Below the pieces are notes generated by a model. The model made no database searches. It was not told where the DNA came from and was given only the letters and a program-made list of their open reading frames with translations. The position numbers and the translations under genes are program-made. 11,412 bases of DNA from an uncultured Myxococcales bacterium (lineage in GTDB: Bacteria > Myxococcota_A > Polyangia > Polyangiales > Polyangiaceae): positions 1 through 11,412 of the forward strand of contig CALKVG010000677.1 in the NCBI GenBank assembly GCA_937998045.1, read 5' to 3'. Shown here in pieces: positions 1 through 7,688 of the stretch; position 1 is the first letter of the stretch, and every line of letters starts with the position of its first letter.

Positions 1-1390
1 GGATGGAGGCGGTCCCTCCCGTCGGTTCGAAGCCCGGCGCGAACGGCTCGGCCGGCACATCGTTCTGAACGGGATCGACGGCGGCCGAGGGAGCGGCAGG
101 TGACGGAGCAACGAAACTCGACGCGGCGAAGGGAGTGGAGGGCGCGGAAGGCGCAGCGCTCGTTACGGCGCGGGCGGGCGCCGGCTCGTGCACCCGCGTA
201 ACCAGGGCGACGACGACCGTGCCACCGACAAGGACTCCGCCCGCAACCAGGGACAGCCATAGACGAAGCCGCGGGCGGACCGGCGGTGCGGAGCCCGAAC
301 GCAACCACGCGCGGTCCGTTGGCCACCCTGCGGGCGCCGGGGTCTGGCCTTGGCCGGGTTCGAAGGGCGCCTCCGCGAGGGTCCCGGAGCCTGGGATCCC
401 GGACAGCCGCTGGACGCGCTGCGCCGAGAGCACGGCCTCGCCCTGGGCAAAAGGCACAAGCTTGGCTGCCAGGTCTCCTACGCTCTGGACGCGCGCTCGA
501 ACATCGCGCGCGAGGCACTGCGCAATCGCCGCGACGAGCTCCGGTGGAAGGTCTGGTCGCCGTTGGCGAAGGGGGGGCGGGTCTTCCGACACGATCTTGG
601 CCAGCGTATCGCCCAGAGTCTCGCCCTCGAACGGTGCGACGCCGGAGAGGAGCTCGTAGAGGATCACGCCAAGAGCCCAAACATCGCTGCGTGCGTCGAC
701 GCCTTTCGCGCTGCGAACCTGTTCCGGCGACATGTAGCCGGGCGAGCCCATCACCGCGCCGGTCGCGGTGAGCGTATGGGTCTCGGCTCCCAATCCGCCT
801 CCGTCCGCCTTCGAGATGCCGAAGTCGAGCACCTTGATGAGACGCGAGCCGTCCGGGCGCGTCGTCGCGAACAGGTTGGGGGGCTTCAGGTCCCGATGAA
901 CGATCCCGCGCGCGTGCGCTTCGGCAATGGCCTCACAGGCCTGGAGCACGACATCGACGGCCAGGGACACGCTCAGCGGGCCATCTCTTCGGAGAAGCTC
1001 CGCGAGATCGACTCCGGCCAGGTACTCCATCACCATGTATGGAGCCCCGTTGTCGAGCGTGCCCACGTCGAGCACGCGAGCCACGTGTTCGTTGGACAAC
1101 GCGACAACTGCGCGCGCCTCGCGCAAGAACCGGCCTACCGCGTTCTCGTCGAGGGCCGCCTGCCCGTACATGAACTTGATCGCGACCCGTTGGCCCAGCT
1201 GCTCGTGCTGAGCGGCGACGACGACCCCCATCCCGCCGGCGCCCAGGACCCTCTCGACCCGATACTTGCCGGCAATGATCGTGCCCGAAGCCGGAACTTC
1301 GGACGACCAGGGTTGCCCCTCGCGATGGGACGGACGGTGCTCGCCCCCCGAGCTGTCGCCCGCGCCGTAGTTCCCGCGATTAGTCCCCAT
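1..1390 (-). CDS. Eukaryotic-like (Hanks-type) Ser/Thr protein kinase with one membrane span, C-terminus cut by window edge
   Basis: 463 codons are visible from the ATG at 1390; the frame stays open to base 1. This is the only sensible start: an in-frame TGA lies 17 codons upstream (1442-1444) with no start codon between. Kinase domain at about residues 40-310: glycine loop LGAGGMG 49-55, VAIK with Lys72, HRDLKPPN 165-172 with catalytic Asp167, LDFG with Asp189, activation segment GSPGYMSPEQ 215-224, and DVWALGVILYELLSG 236-250. All key residues are present, so it should be active. A hydrophobic stretch at about 376-399 is a likely single transmembrane helix, followed by an Ala/Pro/Ser-rich tail, probably outside the cytoplasm, that continues off the window. 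A GGAGAGG about 13 nt before the ATG is a poor ribosome site. It lies on the same strand 144 bp after clpV, so it may be co-transcribed or have its own promoter. A role in controlling the T6SS, as PpkA does elsewhere, is inferred from position only; myxobacteria carry many such kinases. Confidence 0.93.
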   Translation of the reverse strand, partial: MGTNRGNYGAGDSSGGEHRPSHREGQPWSSEVPASGTIIAGKYRVERVLGAGGMGVVVAAQHEQLGQRVAIKFMYGQAALDENAVGRFLREARAVVALSNEHVARVLDVGTLDNGAPYMVMEYLAGVDLAELLRRDGPLSVSLAVDVVLQACEAIAEAHARGIVHRDLKPPNLFATTRPDGSRLIKVLDFGISKADGGGLGAETHTLTATGAVMGSPGYMSPEQVRSAKGVDARSDVWALGVILYELLSGVAPFEGETLGDTLAKIVSEDPPPLRQRRPDLPPELVAAIAQCLARDVRARVQSVGDLAAKLVPFAQGEAVLSAQRVQRLSGIPGSGTLAEAPFEPGQGQTPAPAGWPTDRAWLRSGSAPPVRPRLRLWLSLVAGGVLVGGTVVVALVTRVHEPAPARAVTSAAPSAPSTPFAASSFVAPSPAAPSAAVDPVQNDVPAEPFAPGFEPTGGTASI

Positions 1391-1534
1391 ATGCGGCCAG
1401 CGGCCTCTCCAAGCGCCCGGCGACGAGTCACTCCGGGCGCCTCAGCCTACTCTCGGCGAGTCCCGGCGGCAACGCCAGGCGAAGCCCTGATGGTGAGGGC
1501 TAGAAGTGTCGACTCGTTTTGGCGGTCAAGATGC
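1391..1534 (-). other. Gap between clpV and the kinase, with a weak inverted repeat
   Basis: This 144-bp gap holds no gene on either strand. The clearest structure is a 6-bp inverted repeat, AGCCCT (1483-1488) and AGGGCT (1496-1501), with a 7-nt loop and no T-tract. It lies 34 bp after the clpV stop. A short hairpin like this could slow polymerase or protect the mRNA end, but it is too weak to call an intrinsic terminator. No convincing -35/-10 pair or sigma-54 motif facing the kinase was found. Confidence 0.35.
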
Positions 1535-4198
1535 TCAGTCGAACGAAAACGCGAACTCCGCGTCGCGCGCGGTGATCTCCGCCTTCTTCGCGGGCGCTCC
1601 ATCCAGGTGTCGCCGCAGGAGCTCGCGGCTCATCTGCGGCAAAAGCGCGTTCGTGAGCACCGCGTCGATCATCCGGCCGCCACTCTCCACTTCGGTGCAG
1701 CGGCTCGAGATGAGGTTAACGACCGCCTGGTCGTACGTGAAGGGCACTCCGTACTGCTCGCGCACGCGCCGGCCGACGCGATCGAGCTGCAGGCGCACGA
1801 TGCCGCCGAGGACCTCGTCGCTCAGCGGGTAGTACGGGATGGTGACCATGCGGCCGAGGAGCGCCGCCGGGAACACTTGCAAGAGCGCAGGACGCAGCGC
1901 CTGCTGAAGCTCCGCGTCCGCCGGGCGTTTCCGGCCGTCCTCGCACAGATGCATGAGCACGTCGCTGCCGGCGTTCGACGTGAGCAGGATGATCGTGTTC
2001 TTGAAGTCGACGCGCGTGCCTTGCCCGTCCTCCATCCAGCCCTTGTCGAACACCTGGAAGAAGAGCTCGTGCACGTCCGGGTGGGCCTTCTCCACTTCGT
2101 CGAGGAGAACGACGCTGTAGGGTCGGCGGCGGACGGCCTCGGTCAGGACCCCGCCCTCGCCGTAGCCGACATAGCCGGGAGGCGAGCCCTTGAGCGTCGA
2201 CACGCTGTGCGCCTCCTGGAACTCGCTCATGTTGATCGTGATGACGTTCTGCTCGCCGCCGTAGAGGGCCTCGGCCAGCGCCAGCGCCGTCTCCGTCTTG
2301 CCGACGCCGGAGGGACCCACGAGCAGGAACACACCGATCGGTTTGTTCGGGTTCTCGAGCCTTGCGCGAGCGGTCTGGATCCGCTTCGCGACCAGCTCCA
2401 GCGCGTGGGACTGGCCGACGACGCGCTTGCCGAGGAGGTCCGCGAGGCCAAGGACCGTCTCGATCTCGTTTTTGACCATGCGTCCGACGGGAATCCCCGT
2501 CCAGTCCGAGACGACGGCGGCGACCGCCTGCTCGTCGACCGCGGGTAGGATGAGAGGGTTTTCACCCTGCAGAGACTGCAGCTCGCGCTCGAGCGCGGTC
2601 AGCTTTGCGATCGGTTCCGCGCCGTCGCCGGGCGGAGCGTCCTTGGCGTCGGCGGCGGCGCGGCGGAGCTCGTCGCGTTTCGAGAGGATCTGCTCGACGA
2701 GCGCCTTCTCTGCGTTCCAGCGCTGCTCGAGCTCGGCGAGCCTGGCTCGAACCTCGGTCAGCGCCTTCTCGGCGTCGAGCTTGCGGTCGCCGGTGTCGAT
2801 GCCCACCGCCTGCTCGCGCACGATGAGGGAGAGCTCCGCCTCCAGCGATTCGATCCGGCGCCGGGCGTCTTCGAGGGGAGGCGGCACGCCATGCTGGCTG
2901 ATGGCAACGCGCGCGCACGCCGTGTCGAGCAGGCTGACCGCCTTGTCGGGGAGCTGCCGGTCGGGAATGTACCGGTGCGAGAGGCTGACCGCGGAGCGAA
3001 TCGCTTCGTCCAGGAGCTGCACGCGGTGGTGCTTCTCGAGCGGGCCGGCGATGCCTCGCATCATGAGCGTCGCCTTCTCCTCGGAGGGCTCGTCGACGGC
3101 GACGACCTGGAAGCGCCTCGTCAACGCGGGATCCTTCTCGATGTGCTTCTTGTATTCGGCCCAGGTGGTCGCGGCGATCGTGCGCAGCGTTCCGCGAGCG
3201 AGCGCGGGCTTGAGAAGGTTGGCGGCGTCGCCGGTCCCTGCAGCACCTCCGGCGCCGATCAGCGTATGCGCCTCGTCGATGAAGAGGATGATCGGCTTGG
3301 GCGAAGCCTGCACCTCCTCGATCACCTGGCGCAACCGGTTCTCGAATTCGCCCTTCATGCTGGCCCCCGCCTGCAGCAGGCCGATGTCGAGCGCCCGGAG
3401 CGACACGTCCTTCAGCGCGGGCGGCACGTCGCCGTTCGCGATGCGCAAGGCAAAGCCCTCGACCACTGCGGTCTTCCCGACGCCGGCCTCCCCCGTGAGG
3501 ATGGGGTTGTTCTGGCGACGCCGCATGAGCACGTGGACGAGCTGCCGAATTTCCTCGTCCCGACCGACGATCGAGTCGATTTCCTTCTTGCGAGCCCGCT
3601 CGGTGAGATCGACGGCGTACTTGTTGAGGGCCTCCTGCCGACCGAGCGCTGCGGGCGCGGCGGCGCCGTCGCCTGCGGGAGCCGGCGCTTGAGCGTCTGC
3701 AGCTCCCGCCGCCATCCGGTCCTCCGGTGATCCCGCGACAATCGCCGGCAGGCGTTCGATAAGCTCGTCGCCCGAGACCTTCGTGAACTCGCGGGATATG
3801 GCGTGGAGCGCGTTCCGGAGGCCGGCCGTCTTGGTGATGCCGACGACCAGATGACCCACACGCACGCGCGCCTGACCGAATTTCAGGCTGCCATAGAGCC
3901 AGCCTCGCTCCGCGGCCTCCTCGACATGGACCGAGAGGTCGCTCACCGACGTCGACCCGCGCGGGAGTCGATCGAGGGCCTCGAGGAGATCGCGCGAGAG
4001 CTTCGCCGCGTCCACGTTGGAGTGGCGAACGATGCGATGCAGGTCCGAGTCGGGCTGCTGCAGGATCTGATGCACCCAGTGGATGAGCTCCACGTAGGGA
4101 TTTCCCCGCATCTTGCAGAAGACCGTCGCGCTCTCGAGGGAGCGGTACGCGAGCTCGTCGAGCTTCCCAAACAGCGCCACGCGGCTGATGTCGGCCAT
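1535..4198 (-). CDS. tssH: T6SS sheath-recycling AAA+ ATPase TssH (ClpV)
   Basis: 887 aa, the usual length for ClpV. It is a hexameric cytoplasmic unfoldase that pulls apart contracted TssB-TssC sheath so the subunits can be reused. Visible parts: N-terminal Clp-N double repeat about 1-155, an Ala/Pro/Gly-rich linker about 160-185, first AAA domain with Walker A GEAGVGKT 236-243 and Walker B LFIDEAH 305-311, a helical middle domain about 440-545, then second AAA domain with Walker A GPSGVGKT 628-635, Walker B VVLLDE 696-701 and sensor TSNAG 740-744. The C-terminal GGRMID 840-845 is the sensor-2 region. The Clp-N region and the T6SS neighbours separate it from housekeeping ClpB. The ATG at 4198 has AAGGA 10 nt upstream and sits 29 bp after tssG, so it is translated from the same message. 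All ATPase motifs look intact. Confidence 0.97.
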   Translation of the reverse strand: MADISRVALFGKLDELAYRSLESATVFCKMRGNPYVELIHWVHQILQQPDSDLHRIVRHSNVDAAKLSRDLLEALDRLPRGSTSVSDLSVHVEEAAERGWLYGSLKFGQARVRVGHLVVGITKTAGLRNALHAISREFTKVSGDELIERLPAIVAGSPEDRMAAGAADAQAPAPAGDGAAAPAALGRQEALNKYAVDLTERARKKEIDSIVGRDEEIRQLVHVLMRRRQNNPILTGEAGVGKTAVVEGFALRIANGDVPPALKDVSLRALDIGLLQAGASMKGEFENRLRQVIEEVQASPKPIILFIDEAHTLIGAGGAAGTGDAANLLKPALARGTLRTIAATTWAEYKKHIEKDPALTRRFQVVAVDEPSEEKATLMMRGIAGPLEKHHRVQLLDEAIRSAVSLSHRYIPDRQLPDKAVSLLDTACARVAISQHGVPPPLEDARRRIESLEAELSLIVREQAVGIDTGDRKLDAEKALTEVRARLAELEQRWNAEKALVEQILSKRDELRRAAADAKDAPPGDGAEPIAKLTALERELQSLQGENPLILPAVDEQAVAAVVSDWTGIPVGRMVKNEIETVLGLADLLGKRVVGQSHALELVAKRIQTARARLENPNKPIGVFLLVGPSGVGKTETALALAEALYGGEQNVITINMSEFQEAHSVSTLKGSPPGYVGYGEGGVLTEAVRRRPYSVVLLDEVEKAHPDVHELFFQVFDKGWMEDGQGTRVDFKNTIILLTSNAGSDVLMHLCEDGRKRPADAELQQALRPALLQVFPAALLGRMVTIPYYPLSDEVLGGIVRLQLDRVGRRVREQYGVPFTYDQAVVNLISSRCTEVESGGRMIDAVLTNALLPQMSRELLRRHLDGAPAKKAEITARDAEFAFSFD

Positions 4199-4227
4199 GG
4201 TTGTTCGTTCCTTTTATCCGAGAACGG

Positions 4228-5283
4228 TTACGCTGGGGAGCTACGGGCCTTCACCCGTCGCGTGTATCGGAGCTCGGGGTCGACGATCAGATCCTCGGGC
4301 CCGCCCAGGTCCTGTCCAAGGCGCGTGGTCCAGCCAAGGCGCGCCCCGCCCTGGAGCCGCATGCCCGTCGTCGCATCCGGGCGGAGGACGAGACGGACAT
4401 CCCAGGCCCACTCGTCGTTTGTGTAGAGACGCACGAGCGCCGACAGCGCTCCAATGGTCCTGGAGTCCGGCGAGATTCGCTCGAAGTCGTGTCGCGAGAG
4501 TGGCCCGAGAACGATGCGGAACTTATGGCTTCGCGTCCAGACGCGCGCGCCCAGCACGGCCGTGCGTCCGAAGACGCCCGTCTCGCGCGACGGCCCGAGC
4601 TCCCAGCGCGCATCCGCCGGCAATTCGACCCAGTCGCCGACGAACTCCTCGATGGCCGCAGGAACGCCGAAATGATCCGCGATGATCTCTCGCAGCCCCT
4701 CCGCGTTCCGCGTCCTGGCCGAGAGCCGCCCCGCATAGAAAAGCTTGGCGCGATCCGGAATCGGATCCCGGTTGCGCGTCGCGGGCAGCCCGAGTCCGAG
4801 GAAGGCCCCCACGTAGGTCGCGAAGGCGTCCGCGAGCGGGCGATCCATGGCCACCGTGGGCCGTGCCTTCGCCCACGCGCGGTGAAAGAGGAGCAATATT
4901 CGATGGTGAAAGATGTCCGCGAAGCGAGCGAGCGTCCGGTCATTCGTGTGCCGGATGCGATCGCGCGCGTATTCCGTGAGATGCACGGGGAGCGGTCCCT
5001 GCGGCCCCCAGAGGCCGAGAAAGTTCACGCCAAGGCGCGCCGGGCCTTGCTCGTCCGCCGGGGCGAACTTGGCTACCGCGCTCGGCTCGAAGGCCAGCGA
5101 AGGCTCCTGCCCGAGGCGCAGCGGTTCGTCGCCCGGACGCACCGCTTCACCGGAGCGCGGGCTGTCCGGGAACGACGCCTCCACACGGCGCATCACGACG
5201 TGGAAGTCGAACGTCTCCGGCTCGCGCGCGAGTCGCTCGAGCCAGCTCAAACGATCGCTTGTCGGCCGATCTTCACTGGCCAT
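4228..5283 (-). CDS. tssG: T6SS baseplate protein TssG
   Basis: 351 aa from the ATG at 5283. The frame also contains a start at 5421, but the ATG at 5283 has a very strong Shine-Dalgarno (GGGGAGG, 5291-5297, 7 nt spacing), and the protein then opens as TssG proteins do, with LARE-P--FDFH near residues 18-28. TssG (ImpH/VasB family) forms the wedge of the baseplate with TssE and TssF in the cytoplasm under the membrane complex. Family motifs seen: RLGVNFLGLWGPQGPLP 83-99, then HLTEYARDR 101-109, and FADIFHHRILLLFHRAW 121-137. The first 37 bases overlap the end of tssF, which suggests translational coupling and a fixed TssF:TssG ratio; TssF and TssG are known to bind each other. It ends 29 bp before clpV. 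Confidence 0.95.
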   Translation of the reverse strand: MASEDRPTSDRLSWLERLAREPETFDFHVVMRRVEASFPDSPRSGEAVRPGDEPLRLGQEPSLAFEPSAVAKFAPADEQGPARLGVNFLGLWGPQGPLPVHLTEYARDRIRHTNDRTLARFADIFHHRILLLFHRAWAKARPTVAMDRPLADAFATYVGAFLGLGLPATRNRDPIPDRAKLFYAGRLSARTRNAEGLREIIADHFGVPAAIEEFVGDWVELPADARWELGPSRETGVFGRTAVLGARVWTRSHKFRIVLGPLSRHDFERISPDSRTIGALSALVRLYTNDEWAWDVRLVLRPDATTGMRLQGGARLGWTTRLGQDLGGPEDLIVDPELRYTRRVKARSSPA

Positions 5284-7115
5284 CGCACGACCTCCCCGCG
5301 CTGCACGCTGCGGAGCACAGTCTCGGTGAACGAGTTGATGGACACGTATTTTGCGAAGAAGCGATCCAACACGAGACCCAGCAGGACGACGCTCGTTCCC
5401 TCGAAAGCGGCTTCGTCGCATTCGAGCGTAAGCTCCACGCCGCGCGCGAAGCTCGCCGGGCCGTCCAGCGGCAACCGACGGACCACGGGTCGACCAACCG
5501 CCGAGCGCACTCCCTCGATCTGACGGCGCACGCTGGGGTCGGAGAGGTCACCGTAGAGGTTCAAAAGCTCGCGCAGGGCTGCGGCGCCGCGCCCATCTTC
5601 CCCGTCGACGAGTGAGAGGTGATTGAGGGACAGATGGCTGATGAGCCGCCAGCACGTCTCGCCCCACGCGTGCGAGGCGCGCGGCGGAGAAGGCCCGGCC
5701 ACGCAGCGGATGGAATCCACCGGGGCACCCGACTCGAGGAAGAAGTCGGTCCGCCCTTCACCGACGGGCATTCGCAGCGGCAGATCGCGATTGGTGCACA
5801 GCGTGTCCACCGCGAGCTGCCGAAGATCCGAGCGAAACGGTCCTTCGTTGCCGTCGACCAGCGAGACGAAGACCTCGCCTCCGAGATAGCTCGACCGGGG
5901 TCCGTGCGCGGCCTGGCGCGAGGATGTCATGCGCGGCCGTCGCTGGACGGTGTAAAACGCGGAGTCCTCGGGTGGTTCGGGCGCTGCGCGCGCCGCGTAA
6001 AACGGAGCAAACTTGCGCCGGACGTCGCCCTTGGTACCGAAGCCGGTCACTTCCTCGACCGAGTGAACTTCGAAGTCCAGGGGGCGAGATCGATCGGGGA
6101 CCACGTGGTACTCGTGATCGGTGTCCGTGAGGTGGATCCGGTCGGCCTTCTTCGCGAAGAGGTTGATCGCGGGCGTGCAAAAAAGGCACAGTTGATCCGC
6201 CCGTACCGCCGATTCGATCGCCGCCTCGTGCCGGTCGAGCGCAACCACGACCTCGATCTCCTGCCCAGAGCATCTCCGCGTGCACTCGCGGAGGCCGGTC
6301 AGCTCGACGAACAAGAACCGGCTGGGAAAGGCAAAGTACTCGTGCAGGAGACGGTACCCCTGGAACGAGCGAGGCCCCGACGGCAATAGGCCCTGATCGT
6401 CCTCCAGGCCCACCGGACGCACGGCGCCTCGCGCCTTGATGCTCGCCGTCTCGCCCGGCTGACGAACGGCGATGCCGACGCTCGCGCACAGCAGCAACTC
6501 GAACAGGCGCAACGCGACGGCATCGCCGCCGCGCACGAAGAGCGTAAGCGCATCCAGGCTGAGCGCCGAAAAAGGCAGCCCGTTGGTCGTACGCAGCCCG
6601 ATGCGGAAGGAGCCGCGCACGGGGCGACGGCTGCCGGAGACGACGCCGTCCAGGTCGCCTACGTAGCTCGTGTGCGCCGCCCGGGTCAGCTCGAGCGGCC
6701 AAAGGGTCACGTCCTGGCCTGTTCGGTACTGGCAAGCCGTCGTCTCGCCGCGACGCAAATTGCTGGCGAGAACGCTTCCGCGCGGGACCACGAATCCGTC
6801 GGCAGGAGCGCCCTGCTTCGGGTCGGGGCGCAGCTGGACGACGGCCATCGACGGCGTCGGCCCGAGGTAATGGGGACACAAGATCTCCAGCAGGTGCTCC
6901 GTGAAGCCCGGGAATTCCGCGTCGATCTTCAGCTGGACGCGCGCAGCCAGGAAGGCGAACCCTTCGAGCAAGCGCTCCACATAGGGGTCGGCGCATTCGA
7001 ATGCGTCGAGCCCCAGTCGCCCGGCCACCTTCGGGAACTCTCTCGCGAACTCGCCGCCAAGGTCCCTCAGGTAGCGGAGCTCGCGGTTGTAATACTCGAG
7101 CAGGCGCTTGTTCAC
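5247..7115 (-). CDS. tssF: T6SS baseplate protein TssF
   Basis: 622 aa, normal for TssF (ImpG/VasA family), the largest baseplate wedge protein, working in the cytoplasm with TssG, TssE and TssK. The N-terminus is the family signature: LLEYYNRELRYLRDLGGEFA (residues 5-24), then FAREFPKVAGRL 23-34, ADPYVERLLEGFAFLAARV about 42-60, and FPGFTEHLLEILCPHYL about 69-85. The start is GTG at 7115 (translated as Met). A GGAG at 7123-7126, formed by the last codons of tssE, lies 7 nt upstream and only 4 bp separate the tssE stop from this GTG, so translation is likely coupled. The 3' end overlaps tssG by 37 bp. No frame disruption or missing region was seen. Confidence 0.96.
   Translation of the reverse strand: MNKRLLEYYNRELRYLRDLGGEFAREFPKVAGRLGLDAFECADPYVERLLEGFAFLAARVQLKIDAEFPGFTEHLLEILCPHYLGPTPSMAVVQLRPDPKQGAPADGFVVPRGSVLASNLRRGETTACQYRTGQDVTLWPLELTRAAHTSYVGDLDGVVSGSRRPVRGSFRIGLRTTNGLPFSALSLDALTLFVRGGDAVALRLFELLLCASVGIAVRQPGETASIKARGAVRPVGLEDDQGLLPSGPRSFQGYRLLHEYFAFPSRFLFVELTGLRECTRRCSGQEIEVVVALDRHEAAIESAVRADQLCLFCTPAINLFAKKADRIHLTDTDHEYHVVPDRSRPLDFEVHSVEEVTGFGTKGDVRRKFAPFYAARAAPEPPEDSAFYTVQRRPRMTSSRQAAHGPRSSYLGGEVFVSLVDGNEGPFRSDLRQLAVDTLCTNRDLPLRMPVGEGRTDFFLESGAPVDSIRCVAGPSPPRASHAWGETCWRLISHLSLNHLSLVDGEDGRGAAALRELLNLYGDLSDPSVRRQIEGVRSAVGRPVVRRLPLDGPASFARGVELTLECDEAAFEGTSVVLLGLVLDRFFAKYVSINSFTETVLRSVQRGEVVRWPVKIGRQAIV
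5291..5297 (-). promoter_or_regulatory. Strong ribosome binding site that fixes the tssG start
   Basis: GGGGAGG on the minus strand, 7 nt before the tssG ATG at 5283. It lies inside the last codons of tssF. It is the best Shine-Dalgarno match seen in the operon and decides the start against the upstream in-frame candidate at 5421. Confidence 0.75.
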
Positions 7116-7119
7116 CGCC

Positions 7120-7626
7120 CTACTCCATCGCCACTTCGGTCACGCGAGCCTCCCCGTCTTCGAGATTCAGCTCGGTCCGTAGATACAGGCGCAGTGGGAG
7201 CGGTTGGGACCAGAGATCGGCCTCGATCGTGAAGCACAGCGCGTTCACGTTGTGCTGCTCCGGATCGGTGATGGCCCTTACTTTGACGCTATTTCTCAGC
7301 AGGCGCGGCTCGAAATCCCATATCGCCCGGCGGATGAGCCGGACGATCGTCGCCGTATCGACGTTGGAAGCAGGCTTGCCCGCGAGATCGGGAATTCCAA
7401 AGTTCACCGTCGACCGCTCGATCTCGGCATAAGCGGACAGATCCTGGAGGGAGGCGAGGTTCGGGGTGTTGAAGAGCCACGTCAGGTCTCGTCGCACGCC
7501 CTCTCGAAGGCGCTGCGGGGAGAGGACGCGCTTCTCCATGGTCTCCTGCGTCCGATCGGGCTCTTCGTCCGTGAGCCTGTCGAGGAGCGAGGGCTGCAGG
7601 CGCTCTTTCGGAGTCAGCTCCGCCAT
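7120..7626 (-). CDS. tssE: T6SS baseplate protein TssE (gp25-like)
   Basis: 168 aa from the ATG at 7626. TssE is the homologue of phage T4 gp25, a small baseplate wedge protein that links the baseplate to the first sheath ring. Motifs: RRDLTWLFNT 45-54, NFGIPDL 75-81 and FEPRLL 105-110, with the usual gp25 acid-loving lysozyme-like fold region spanning about 40-155. The frame stays open upstream to 7920, but that stretch overlaps tssC and looks like shadow sequence. No good Shine-Dalgarno precedes the ATG. An in-frame GTG at 7635 (three codons longer, 171 aa) has GGGG at 7641-7644 with 5 nt spacing and is a fair alternative. It stands 62 bp after tssC, behind a strong hairpin, and 4 bp before tssF. 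Confidence 0.94.
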   Translation of the reverse strand: MAELTPKERLQPSLLDRLTDEEPDRTQETMEKRVLSPQRLREGVRRDLTWLFNTPNLASLQDLSAYAEIERSTVNFGIPDLAGKPASNVDTATIVRLIRRAIWDFEPRLLRNSVKVRAITDPEQHNVNALCFTIEADLWSQPLPLRLYLRTELNLEDGEARVTEVAME

Positions 7627-7648
7627 GTGACGCACCCATGCCCCGTTC

Positions 7649-7678
7649 CGGCGGCGGACTCGGGCGAGCCCGCCGCCG
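7649..7678 (-). repeat. Long GC-rich hairpin between tssC and tssE
   Basis: Read on the minus strand, 7678-7666 pairs with 7661-7649 around a 4-nt loop (7662-7665). This gives a 13-bp stem with one G-U wobble (7669/7658) and otherwise Watson-Crick pairs, almost all G-C. It starts about 11 bp after the tssC stop and ends 22 nt before the tssE ATG. There is no U-tract after it, so it is not a classic intrinsic terminator. It could protect the 3' end of the tssA-tssB-tssC message, or attenuate, giving more sheath than baseplate. The structure is seen directly; the function is inferred. Confidence 0.6.
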
Positions 7679-7688
7679 TCAACGGCCG

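Noticed and set aside
561..580. Suspected frameshift in the kinase at the seven-G run
   Set aside because: Recounting the run restores one frame: SEDPPPL continues into LPPELVAAIAQCLARD, the normal end of a kinase domain.
1483..1501. Rho-independent terminator after clpV
   Set aside because: Only a 6-bp stem with a 7-nt loop and no T-tract; kept as a weak inverted repeat, not called a terminator.
350..2548. 732-codon open frame on the plus strand across the kinase and clpV
   Set aside because: It lies opposite two clearly recognised genes, spans their intergenic gap and shows Arg/Ala/Asp-rich sequence with no family features. It is the usual stop-free antisense frame of GC-rich DNA.
4201..5523. 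440-codon open frame on the plus strand opposite tssG
   Set aside because: Complementary shadow of tssG with low-complexity, Arg-rich translation.
5758..6996. 412-codon open frame on the minus strand inside tssF
   Set aside because: Same strand but another frame within TssF, whose full-length translation matches its family from end to end; the alternative is Arg/Ala/Gly-rich noise.
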